A stretch of 51,642 nt of DNA from the NCBI GenBank assembly GCA_026400935.1, contig JAPLNX010000167.1, positions 1 to 51,642 on the forward strand. Direction: 5' to 3'. Made by a program: the position numbers and the translations under genes. The notes under the pieces are model-generated. The model was not told the DNA's origin. It saw nothing but the letters and a program-made list of their open reading frames with translations, and searched no databases. Below, piece by piece: positions 27,292 to 37,600 of the stretch (positions are counted from its first letter, which is position 1; every line of letters starts with the position of its first letter). Source of the DNA: Planctomycetia bacterium (GTDB taxonomy: Bacteria > Planctomycetota > Planctomycetia > Planctomycetales > Planctomycetaceae).

Positions 27292-28680
27292 ATGCTCCGT
27301 CCGCTCGTCATCCTCAACGTCGTTGGCCTCACGCACGAGATGCTCGGAGCGAACACGCCGCACATTTCACGAGTCGCTGCAGACGGGTTTGGTCGACCGA
27401 TGGGGACGGTGTTGCCGGCAGTGACTTGCTCGGCTCAAGCGACGCTGTTGACCGGTTCTTTGCCCCGTGAACATGGGATCGTAGCCAACGGCTGGTATTG
27501 GCGCGACCTTTCGGAAATCTTGTTTTGGCGACAGGCAAACCAGCTTGTGCGCGGTGAGCGGCTTTACGATGCGGCCAGGAAACGCGATCCGAAATACACC
27601 GTGGCGAAGCTATTTTGGTGGTTCAACATGTATGCCGATGTGAATTGGTCGGTGACGCCACGACCGAGTTATCCGGCAGATGGTCGCAAGGTGATGGACT
27701 CTTACAGCCAACCGACGGATTTGAAAGATCAACTGCAAGATCGGCTTGGCGTTTTTCCGTTGTTCAAGTTCTGGGGACCAGGTGCGGACATCAGTAGTAC
27801 TCGGTGGATCGCCGATGCGAGCGTCGCGGTCATGCAGCAGCAGAGTCCGTCGCTGACTTTGGTCTACTTGCCGCATCTAGACTACAACCTGCAACGACTT
27901 GGTCGGCATGATCCGCTTATCGCCGCTGACGTCCGTGCCGTCGATGCTGAAGCAGGCAAAGTGATTGATGCCGCGAAGGCTCGCGGAGCGGATGTCGTTG
28001 TGCTGTCCGAGTACGCGATCACAGCCGTCAATCAACCGGTTCACATTAACCGTGTCCTTCGCGAACACGGCTACTTGGTCGTCCGACGTGAGATGCTCGG
28101 TTGGGAAACGCTCGATGCCGGCGCGTCACGTGCGTTCGCAGTCGCCGATCATCAAGTCGCTCATATTTACGTTCGACGTTCGGAAGACATCACTGCTGTC
28201 GCGGAATTGTTGCGAAAAACGCCGGGCGTTGACCGTGTCCTCAATCGCGATGCGCAAGCAGAGTTCGGCATTGATCACGAACGTTCCGGCGAGTTAGTCG
28301 TGATCGCCGCGCCGGCAGCGTGGTTCACATACTACTTCTGGCTCGACGACAGACTGGCCCCAGACTATGCCCGGACCGTCGATATTCATCGTAAACCGGG
28401 TTACGACCCTGTCGAACTGTTCGTCGATCCGCAGTTGCGGTGGCCCAAGCTTCGTGTCGCTGGACGATTGGCGCAAAAGTTACTCGGCTTCCGCTACTAC
28501 ATGGACGTTATCGGACTCGACGCATCCCTCGTTCAAGGAAGTCACGGTCGCTTGCCAACTCTCGGCCAGGAAGCTCGCGAAGCGCCGGTCTTTATCTGCT
28601 CCAACAAAGCGATCGAACAAGATGCGATCAGGATGGAAGCGGTGAAGGGGCTGCTATTGAAGATGCAGTTCGGAAGCTGA
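27292..28680 (+). CDS. Type I phosphodiesterase/nucleotide pyrophosphatase family protein
   Basis: A 462-residue protein from ATG 27292. The alkaline-phosphatase superfamily fold is indicated by an N-terminal LVILNVVGLTHEMLGANTPH (metal Asp replaced by other residues in the first strand), the nucleophile region LPAVTCSAQATLLTGSLPRE (Thr near residue 45), YLPHLDYNLQRLGRHDP near 200, and DHQVAHIYV with GSHGRLP later. The order is that of PF01663-type enzymes that cleave phosphodiester bonds of nucleotides or glycerol-phosphate. No signal peptide is clear, so it is probably cytoplasmic. Its 3' end overlaps the converging histidine kinase gene by 27 nt. The substrate is unknown. Confidence 0.8.
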   Translation: MLRPLVILNVVGLTHEMLGANTPHISRVAADGFGRPMGTVLPAVTCSAQATLLTGSLPREHGIVANGWYWRDLSEILFWRQANQLVRGERLYDAARKRDPKYTVAKLFWWFNMYADVNWSVTPRPSYPADGRKVMDSYSQPTDLKDQLQDRLGVFPLFKFWGPGADISSTRWIADASVAVMQQQSPSLTLVYLPHLDYNLQRLGRHDPLIAADVRAVDAEAGKVIDAAKARGADVVVLSEYAITAVNQPVHINRVLREHGYLVVRREMLGWETLDAGASRAFAVADHQVAHIYVRRSEDITAVAELLRKTPGVDRVLNRDAQAEFGIDHERSGELVVIAAPAAWFTYYFWLDDRLAPDYARTVDIHRKPGYDPVELFVDPQLRWPKLRVAGRLAQKLLGFRYYMDVIGLDASLVQGSHGRLPTLGQEAREAPVFICSNKAIEQDAIRMEAVKGLLLKMQFGS

Positions 28681-30081
28681 TTCAACGACGTCCTGCTTAG
28701 CAGGCAACTCCATTTCAAACACGGTCTCGTTGGCATCACGCCTCCACGACAGCTTGCCGTTGTGAGTCTCTAGAATTTGTTTTGCGACGGCCAATCCAAG
28801 TCCAGTTCCTTCGGGTTTGTCTGTGACGAACGGCTCGAAGAGTTGAGCGGCGATTGAGGCATTCGGACCGGGACCGTTGTCGATGATGCGAAGGCGAACT
28901 TGGTCAATGTCGGTCCGATCAAGTTCAATCCGAACGCGCGCAGTCGCGTTTGATTGAACGGCAGCGTCAATTCCGTTGAGCAGCAGATTGACCAACAACT
29001 CTTGAAGCTCTTCGCGATCGCCGACAACAACGAAGGGCGAGACCGGCGGCGACCATTCCAACTCAACGCCGACATGCCGAGCACGCGGGCGGATCAGAGA
29101 TAAGACGTCATCGATCAACAGTGGCAGAGAGACTTCTTTTCGTTCGGTCGGACGCGGTGCTTCATTACGTCCGGCACCGAGCTTCAAGAATCGTTGTAAG
29201 TATGATTCCATCAAGGTGATCTGCTGCAACGCCATCTCCATTGACTCGGCGCTCGTACCAAGCGGGCATTCGCGAACGTGCAACTGCAGCGCCATGCGTG
29301 CCCCTGTCAGCCAGTTTCGCAACTGATGAGCCAGCCCCGCTCCCAATTGGCCGAGCGTTTTGAGTCGCTCGTTTCGCCGAACCTGTTGTTCGTAGCGTGT
29401 CAGTTGCTCGACCATGCGATTGATCGACTGTGTGAGATCACGTAGTTCGTCATCGCGTGTTGGTAGTTGCATCGGTTGGAAAACACCATTCGCAATCTCT
29501 TCCGACTGTCGGCTGAGCTGGGCAATCGGTCGAACAAAATGCCGTGCCCACCAAGTTGTGAGCACGACGGCGATTAGCGCGGTCACACCGCCAGCAATTA
29601 TCGGAGGCACGATTGCTCCGCGCGTCGCGGTCCACCAGCGATCCTCCGGATACAGCACCAATAACGACAGTGGTCGAGTCCCAGTTCTTCGTAGTGGCAC
29701 GTTTGCTGTGAGGTAACTGCGGCCCTGAATCACCAATGTCGGGTTGCGAGACAGATCAGAAAGCGGCCCGGTTTCTGGAACTCGCTTCAGTTGTTCGCGG
29801 CTTGAGTCGTCCAAAGGCAAAGTGGCTGACTGCACCAATTGCTGTTGATCCCAGACGACAAAGTCGGCCCCCGAAAGGCCAGCCATTTTTTGCAAAACAC
29901 GTTCTTGTAACGGAAAGCTAACGTCGGTCAGCGTTGCCACGACGCGACCTAAGCGATCAGTCTCCTCTCGTCGCGCCCACGAACTGCCAACCCATGCACT
30001 CACACTGCTGGAAAGAACGCTGGACACAACGACGACCAGCAGCATTGGTGCGAGCAATTGTCGTTGTATGGACCAGCGCAT
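28654..30081 (-). CDS. Sensor histidine kinase at the end of the Pfa-like operon
   Basis: A 475-residue membrane protein from ATG 30081, with AGGGGA 6 nt upstream. Two transmembrane segments (about residues 8-30 and 160-185) flank a roughly 130-residue extracytoplasmic sensor region. A HAMP linker follows (WWARHFVRPIAQLSRQSEEI), then a HisKA H-box GLAHQLRNWLTG near 250 and an HATPase_c domain with NLLLNGIDAA (N-box), IDNGPGP (G1) and GTGLGLAVAKQIL (G2). All catalytic boxes are intact. No response regulator is adjacent. It starts 63 nt after the stop of the stand-alone acyltransferase on the same strand and so may be cotranscribed with the megasynthase genes. Confidence 0.92.
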   Translation of the reverse strand: MRWSIQRQLLAPMLLVVVVSSVLSSSVSAWVGSSWARREETDRLGRVVATLTDVSFPLQERVLQKMAGLSGADFVVWDQQQLVQSATLPLDDSSREQLKRVPETGPLSDLSRNPTLVIQGRSYLTANVPLRRTGTRPLSLLVLYPEDRWWTATRGAIVPPIIAGGVTALIAVVLTTWWARHFVRPIAQLSRQSEEIANGVFQPMQLPTRDDELRDLTQSINRMVEQLTRYEQQVRRNERLKTLGQLGAGLAHQLRNWLTGARMALQLHVRECPLGTSAESMEMALQQITLMESYLQRFLKLGAGRNEAPRPTERKEVSLPLLIDDVLSLIRPRARHVGVELEWSPPVSPFVVVGDREELQELLVNLLLNGIDAAVQSNATARVRIELDRTDIDQVRLRIIDNGPGPNASIAAQLFEPFVTDKPEGTGLGLAVAKQILETHNGKLSWRRDANETVFEMELPAKQDVVESASELHLQ

Positions 30082-30144
30082 GTGGTTCCCCTAAAGGTCA
30101 GACCGGATTGAAGTTGATGAATCTCCAGAGTTCGTCATACGACG

Positions 30145-31467
30145 TCATACGTTTGCGGACAGCGCACTCTGATCGAACTCGACTCGATGAGTCAGTAGCC
30201 GTGCGATGGCGCGAGTCAGCCCATTGGCTGTCGAAGTGCCGGGATGATCAATCGGAATGGCGGCATGCGGTTGATCGCGGAGAATGGTGTCGATCCATGT
30301 GCTACATGACGCTCGCGGCCCGATCGTCAGAAAGAGTCGTGCGTCTCCTGAATAGGCAGACTCGACAATCTGTGGAAAATCGACGGTGCCACACAACGTG
30401 TTGGTGATGCAACCCGCTACGGATTTAATGTGGTGTGGCACCTTGAGAAACGGTGCCTGTGACACGAAATCGATAGCTGGACGCTGAGCGACTTCCAGAG
30501 AATAGGCTTGCTTGAGTTCTTCCCGCAGAGGATGCAGCGGCTCGGCGTGAAACGCGAAGGCGACCGGTTGCTCGGTCACGGCGCACGACAGTTGCTCACG
30601 CAGACGGGCCACCTCGCTCGCTCGACCAAGCACAACGACTTCGTTCGGAGTGTTGATATGCGTCATGTAAACGGCGATTCCTGCATCGATCGCCTGGAGA
30701 ATTCGATCTGGACCAGCGCTGATGACGAGCGTTTGCCATTCGTCGGTTGAGGTCTGAGACTCAAGCGGACGGAGGTTGACGCAGGAACGCAAGACGTCCC
30801 ATTTTCGAATACGTTCCAAGAGCATTTCTGGATGGAGCCACGTTCCTAACGAGGCGAACATTGAAATCTCGCCGAGCGAATAGCCAAGGGCCATCGTCGG
30901 ATGAATGCGATAGTGGTTACGCAGGACATGCGTGAAAGCGTACGTCAGCAGGACGCCGAGCTCTCCCAAAGCGACCGCGTCTGCGAACAGGGCTGCGATC
31001 TCATCAGTTGTGGTGGGAGCACGAGTGGCCTTGATCGGATCACCGCCAATGAGTTGCTCCAAGTGTTGTCGAGTTTCGGGATACTCTGTCAGCAGAGTGT
31101 CGGCAAAGCCGGGATAGATGCTGGCGATCCCCGGATAGACGAACGCCAATCGCCCGGTTGGTCCTAACGGAATAGATGCCAGACAGCTTCCCGCGGGAGT
31201 TCGCCATTCTCGGCCCGTCTCCCAATACGTCCGAAACGACTTGAGGCAGGCTGACGCTTCTCGAACCAGATTCTCTGCCGTGTTGGCGACGAGCGCTAAG
31301 CAGTAAGGGGATACTCGCTGCAGGCTGTTGTCAGACCACGCACTCGCCGCGAGCCGATCGAGATGCGTGGTCCGTGTGGTTTCAGTAGTCAGCCTGGCTA
31401 GCAAGTTGGGAAGCTGACCGACGTCATCAAACGGGACAGGAATAATTTGGAGGCCAAGGTCAGTCAT
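30145..31467 (-). CDS. Stand-alone PfaB-like acyltransferase
   Basis: A 440-residue protein from ATG 31467, with only a weak ribosome site. The N-terminal 120 residues are unassigned. From about residue 110 it is an acyltransferase domain: LAFVYPGIASIYPGFADTLL resembles the start of AT domains, ALGYSLGEISMFASLG carries the nucleophile Ser in GYSLG (near residue 205), and VAFAFHAEPLHPLREEL has the active-site His. The 'GYSLGEISM' version is that of PfaB-type ATs in PUFA synthases. The arginine that binds malonyl in FabD-type transferases (RRG after the elbow) is not obvious, so the acyl specificity is uncertain. Its C-terminal 100 residues (VDFPQIVESAY, then LTIGPRASCSTWIDTIL) closely match the AT region of the PfaC protein. 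Confidence 0.85.
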   Translation of the reverse strand: MTDLGLQIIPVPFDDVGQLPNLLARLTTETTRTTHLDRLAASAWSDNSLQRVSPYCLALVANTAENLVREASACLKSFRTYWETGREWRTPAGSCLASIPLGPTGRLAFVYPGIASIYPGFADTLLTEYPETRQHLEQLIGGDPIKATRAPTTTDEIAALFADAVALGELGVLLTYAFTHVLRNHYRIHPTMALGYSLGEISMFASLGTWLHPEMLLERIRKWDVLRSCVNLRPLESQTSTDEWQTLVISAGPDRILQAIDAGIAVYMTHINTPNEVVVLGRASEVARLREQLSCAVTEQPVAFAFHAEPLHPLREELKQAYSLEVAQRPAIDFVSQAPFLKVPHHIKSVAGCITNTLCGTVDFPQIVESAYSGDARLFLTIGPRASCSTWIDTILRDQPHAAIPIDHPGTSTANGLTRAIARLLTHRVEFDQSALSANV

Positions 31468-31478
31468 AATTTTTGCTG

Positions 31479-31649
31479 ATCACTCAAGCGAATACTTTTC
31501 ACCGCGAAGGTGCAAAGAACGCGAAGGGGACCAAAATGGGGTTCAATCGAACTTAGTTTGGAACACTTCAGAGATCACCAGCACGTTCTCATTATCTCTT
31601 CGCACCTTTGCGGTGGAACCTCCGCATCAAGTCGCTTCGTTTGAGTGAT
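31479..31649. repeat. Palindrome between pfaC and the AT gene
   Basis: Outer arms ATCACTCAAGCGAA (31479-31492) and TTCGTTTGAGTGAT (31636-31649) and inner arms CACCGCGAAGGTGCAAAGA / TCTTCGCACCTTTGCGGTG. The inner motif is the widely dispersed 'CACCGCGAAGGNGCNAAGA' intergenic repeat type known from several phyla. The right end reaches into the stop codon of pfaC, and the left end lies 12 nt upstream of the AT start, so the whole gap is the palindrome. It may attenuate expression of the downstream AT and kinase genes. Confidence 0.75.
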
Positions 31650-34600
31650 TAGCCCTTAGGCACAGCTCGCAGGCCGAAGCGTTCCGATTGATAAATGCGG
31701 ATGTTATCGGCCCAAAGAAAACCTTCGGCGATGGCGTAAAGGCCGCGGTCATCGTGGCCGAATTCCAAAATGTCGAGTTCAACAATAACTCGCTCAGTCG
31801 TCGGGACGACTTGGCCACGGTACTTCCACTTCAACTCGTCGCCCAATCGGACTGATTCAAATTCGGGATTCGGGACGTCAACCAGTTGGTCGGATTGCAT
31901 CATGAAGTACTGCAAGACGTTCAACATCGCTTGCAAGCCGAGTGATCCAGGCTGCACCGGGTCTTGGAAGAAGTGGGCTTTAAAGTACCAATTTGACGGA
32001 TCGATTTTTTGTTCTGCACGAATGCGACCTTTGCCAGCTTTGCCTCCCTTCGGCCAAAAGCCCGTGACGGAATCGACCATGCGCAGCATCGGGCCGGGTC
32101 CGTTTTGGAAAGTCGCGTCTTGCAGATTCCATTGCACATCTGACGAACGAGTTCGTTCGGTTCGTGCAGAATCATCGGTCGGGACACCGACTTGATCGGC
32201 AAGTGCTTGTTCGGTGAAGAATCCAAATGACGTTTCAAATTCACTCACAAGTTGGTTGTTCTGATGGCAGACCGTCGTGAAGTGCATGATCGAAATTGAC
32301 CCAAACTGCGAACTGCGCGTGAGTGTGACTTTCGTGCTGATTGGACCAGAATCGGGGAGGACATCGTGATGCACGACGCCGCGACCATCGAGGTTGCGGA
32401 ACCGCAAGTCAGTTGCCGCACGAACTGGAACTCCCGTGAAACTCGCGAGCCATCCGCAGGGTTGCAGATTGACCTCCAACAAAACGGAGAACGGCATTCC
32501 CGGTCCGCCAGCTTGATCGTAGTACCAATCGTTTTGAGGTACGTCGTATTCGCAGACGATACTCGCACCCACCTGAACTTCACCCGGCTGTCCCGTTATG
32601 TCCATGATCCGTGACATAAAGTGGTAAGGCGGTCCTGGCAGTCGTGGCCCCCGGCGATGACCATCGAAGACGCGATACATCGAACCGAATACAGCGGAAG
32701 GTTTTCCCCAAGCACAGGCCAGTAATGCTTGGTAATCACCGCGAACATCCCCGACCGTCGCAAACTCGCCGGGCGTTGACGTTAGACTCAAGAGTTCCGG
32801 TCGACTGTACATCGGCCAGTCTGGTTTCAGCTGCAGGCCCAATCGTTTGCAATGAAATGATCGGATTCCATCGACGATGCAAATGACTTCCGCAAAGAGC
32901 GTTGGTTCTGTGCCATCTTGCAATTCGTGAACGATTACTTCGTAGGTCAGTTCCTTTGATTCGGGAATGATCTGGCCGCGGCAGCTCAGGTTGTATTCTT
33001 CGTCACGTACCAACTCGAACCGCCATCCATCGCGATCGAGCGTGAAACCGGCTGCTGTGAGATAGAACGCCATCGCTTGCAAGCAGCCTTCAAACACGAA
33101 CGTTCCCGGCATGCACGGATCGTTCTTGAAGTGACCTTGGAAGCCGCAGCGTTCTTCTCGAACTGTCGCGCGCGCTTTCAAATAGCCGCGACCGTTGCGA
33201 CCTCCTCGGAAGTCGAGTTCGGTCACTTCGTCGAGCAACCGTTGCCTTGGACTCGTGATTGTTGGCGTCCGGACGTGTGTTCCTACGTGCTTGAATTGGG
33301 AACCGAAGCAACGTACCAAGTCTCCGAGATAGAACGCTTCCAATTGCGAATCTGAATAGCTCGGAGCGACATCTGGGACCGGAAGCTTTACGCAATGATT
33401 TGCTGGAATAGCCGTGGCTGCTGTTTGGTCAAGAATGGCTCCCGATGTGTTGCGAAGTTCTTCATCGGTGAAAAATCCTGCCTGGCCATCGCGTACTGTC
33501 AAACGAATTTCGCCATTTACCCAGCAGTCGTAATGGAAGAAGAAGAGCCGCACGTCGCCTTGCCGCGCGTGTCCATCGATCACGATTTGATATCGCAGCG
33601 TATCTCCCGGACGCGGTGGCTCACCGTGGTATTTCAATCGACAGCCGAGCAATCGGTAGACGCGCCGATCTTTGTTGAGGAAGTCGGCTCCCATCCACGA
33701 AATGAGCATGAGGTCGGCTTGCCCTGCTTCGATCATCGTCCCTGACGAGATCGCGCCGTTGTGGACATACCATGCATCCCACTTGATGTCGGTTTCAGTC
33801 CAGATCGTTCCCTTGCCCAACAAGCCCGGTTCCGCGTCAATCCCGGCGACTCGTTCGCACAGCAACCACGGCGGCTGAGGCATGCGGCATTGGCGGACGA
33901 AGTCATCTTGTTGCGCAAACAACGGGCCAAAAATTTCCGAGATGCGTCCGCTCGAATGCGTGAGCAACTGCTGGCGATCAAACTTCGGACCACGAGGCGT
34001 TTGCAGAGGCCAAACTCTTGAGAGTTCGTTGTTCGATGATTTTGGTGAGTTCGCAGATGTTTGAGCCGAAGCGGTGTGGGGCGGGGCGATTTGTTTTTGC
34101 GGCGGAGGTTGTATAGGTGCGTGAATTGCGGCTGGTACGTTGATTTGTGATGCCGGGTTGACGGTTGCGGAGCGTTCGGAATGGAATCCCAACCTGCTAC
34201 TGGAGGGCGTTGCCTTGGCGGCGATCGGGGTTGATCCGAATTGGCTGTGCAACCTCAAGAATTGCTGATGAGCAACGTTCATTTGCTCTAAGAACTGCCG
34301 ATGCAATTCGGCCATTTGCTGCACTCGGCCAAGACGCGGATCGAGCCGCGTTTCTGTGCGAGGAGCAGAACTGAGCTTCGGTGATGGTTCATGGCTGACG
34401 CTGCGAGGTTGCGGTCGTTCTCGTTCGACGACTGCGACGGGAGCGGTGCGGAAACCGTCGTCGGAAAAATCGAGAACGGAAGGCAACTGCGGCGCGCGTG
34501 GCATGGCTTGGAGTGACGGCATGACCGGCGATTCCACTTTCTGAGAAAAGGCACCCGCTGCATCACCGGAGCGTGACGACAGGCGGACAAGAGGCCAATG

Positions 34601-37600
34601 CGCTGGGAACTCCAGCGTTGATGATGAAGAGGTCGAAGCACCAGTTTGCGGCAGACATAGGAGCGATCGAATTCTCGCATTCAGCACTTCAACATCGATC
34701 GGCACACCGGCCGCTGCGAGTCGTGTGACGGCTTGCGTCACTTGCTCCAGCGAGTTGCGACCGGAGTGATCGAACGAGACGCAAAGGTGTTCTCGCTCGC
34801 CAAGGATTTCGTCGATCCAGCGCGAACAAAGATCTCGCGGCCCCAATTCCACGAACACGCGGACGTCATCGGCCCAGGCACACTCAATGATCTTGGGGAA
34901 GTCCACGGTCTGCACGGCTTGCTGCAAGATTGCCTCCGCAGCCGCTTCGCTTGTCGGTGCGTAATCTCGCCCTGGTCCGTTTCCGTAAACTCGGCCGCGA
35001 ACGGCAGAAGTTGTCGGGAGTGTATGAACTTGTTTCCAAAGTGCGGCCACTTGAGCCAACTCCGGAACATGTACGGCTAAGCGATAGTCCGACTCAACCG
35101 CTTCAGTGGTACCGATTCGCTGAATGACTCGACGACAGCCAGCCGCATCTCCCGCGATCATGCAGTCGCGTGGACTACAAATCATGGCGAGATGCACTCG
35201 TGGTTCATTGGCCAGAGCTTGTCGGACAGCATCCAACGGCGCGCGAACTAAGAAGCTCGTCCACTCGACCGGTTCGTTTGGACTCAACCCCCATGCTGTG
35301 CGAACAGATTCAAACTGACCACCCACGTGTCGCGTGAATAACTCCTCGGTTTCAAGCCGTTGGAGCAGTTCGCCCATATCGGACCACGCTCCGCTAGCCA
35401 TCAAAGCGTTTGATTCGCCGGAAGAGATGCCGAGGTAGGCCGCTGGCGTTAATTTCAAAATGTGTTGAGCCATCAACACATGAAATTGGCTCAACAACGA
35501 TGCGCCGTGAAGTCGTTGCTGCACTGTCCGCGTTGCGGAAATCTGTTGTGGATCGAACCAGTCAGCCGAAGCAGCCATCGTTGGACATTGTTGGATCAAC
35601 TGTTCCCACACTTCTGGAAACGCCCACAACAACTCTTTGCCCATTCCCGGATAAGCGGCTGCGGCCGAGCCAAACACAAAGGCGACATCGCCACTTTGTG
35701 TTTTCGATCCGATTGCTGGATGCGCTTGTGGGACACGGTCACTGACGATCGGTGTGGCCGTCGATTGGGCTGCCACGCTCAAACGGACTTGTGATCGACC
35801 ACCTCCCAAAGCATCAATGGTCAGAGTCGCACTGCGAGCGCAGCTCCTTTTGAGCCACGGCCAAAGTCCTGAATGCGGAAATGTGTTGTGATGCAGCGCA
35901 GATGCCGTCGCCGCGACCTGGAGCAATCCCGACGCCGCATGAGCATGACCGAATCGCGACGTGAGCTGACTTTGAATTTGACTAAGCGTTGAGTCTTCCG
36001 CAGATGTTGGCGTCGATGACGGTTCAATCATTGCGATGATCGTGTCGCCATCTCGAACAGCGTCGCACTGTCGCTTTAAGACAAGTGCCACAGCCGCATC
36101 GCCTGGCGTCCGCTTTGACGCATCGAGCACTTTGGCGGCAATGTGCTCATGCAACGGCTCACAACAAAGATCGACCGCGCAGACAACAGCACAATCGAGT
36201 TCATTGTTTCTCAACGCATGAGCGGCAATCTCAAGCGCTCTCACTCCGGATAGTTCATCGGCAGAGATAGTGAATCCCGGTCCGTGGAAATCGAGCTGGA
36301 TGTTGATTCGATTGGCCGGAATGTTCGGCATCGATCCCAGGACGATCGCTGAATCGACTGATGGGACGCCGGATTCCATGTCTTTGGAAGAATCAACGGT
36401 TCGAGCGTCATTGATTCCAAATCGAGTTGCTTGCGAATCAACCTGCATACCAACGAAAGCCCCGGTTCGCTCCTTCGGAAGTTGAACATTGCGGACCGCG
36501 TCCATCGCAACCTTGAGTACGGCCAACTGCTGTGGAAGCGCTCGTCGCAAATCTTGTGGTGGAAATCGGAGTCCACGAGCGTCGAGTTGAATCGCCTGCA
36601 TTGGTTGTGGAGAAGCATCTCCAACCACAGTTCCCAACAGCCCTGATAAGAAATCAGAGGTGTCTTTTCCTGTTGAGACTTGGGTTGCGAGCCCGACGAT
36701 GGCAAGCGGTTGATCAGAAGTTGTGAGTGATGTTGTCGGTGTACTTGCCGCTCGAATGTTTAACTGAGTCGGCAACCACTCTTCGACGATCATGTGTGCG
36801 TTGCAGCCGCCGAAGCCAAACGCACTAACGGCAGCTCGACGAGGGCCGGTCTGTTGCTTCCAAGGTCGAACGTCTTGAATCAATTCGAGCGAACCGGCTG
36901 CCAATTCACTTCGCAATGGGCCACTGTCTGCGTTCGGCAGAAGCTCACCATGTTTAAGTGCCGCAAGTACCTTCAACAGCCCCGCACCGCCTGCTGCTGC
37001 CAGAAGATGGCCCATGTTGGATTTCAGTGATCCGATGGCCAGAGGCTTGTTGGTGCCGAAGACTTCCCGCAGGCTCGCCAGTTCAATGCCGTCACCGAGT
37101 AGCGTGCCCGTTGCATGACATTCGACGAACGAAATCTCTGAGGGATCAATCGCCGCATTTTTGTACGCCTGCCGAATCGCTCGAATCTGCCCAGGACTAT
37201 CGGGTGACAGGAGTCCCCCGGCTGAGCCATCGTTCGATAGGCCAATGCCACGGATGACACCCAGGATTTCGTCGCCGTGAGCGATCGCATCATCAAGTCG
37301 TTTGAGCCCAACAACCACGGCACCTTCTGCCGGGACAAGTCCATCGGCTTGTTGACCAAAAGGCAAACTGCGACCACTTTGACTGAGTGCTTTGAGCGCC
37401 GTGAATCCGATGTGAATAAAAAAATCGTCCACGGCTGCGACACCACCAGCCAGCACGAGGTCAGCTTGTCCGCGATGAAGTTCATCGCAGGCCAACTTGA
37501 TGGCGTAGAGCGACGACGCACAAGCGGCGTCTAAGCAATAGGCGTTGCCACCCAATTGCAAGTAGTTCGCGGTGACTGTGGCGATCTGCGACGAGTGAAA

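Noticed and set aside
36000-36400. A missing ketosynthase active cysteine in PfaC as evidence of a broken gene
   Set aside because: The second KS-like domain is expected to be a chain length factor, which naturally lacks the cysteine. The first KS domain is intact.
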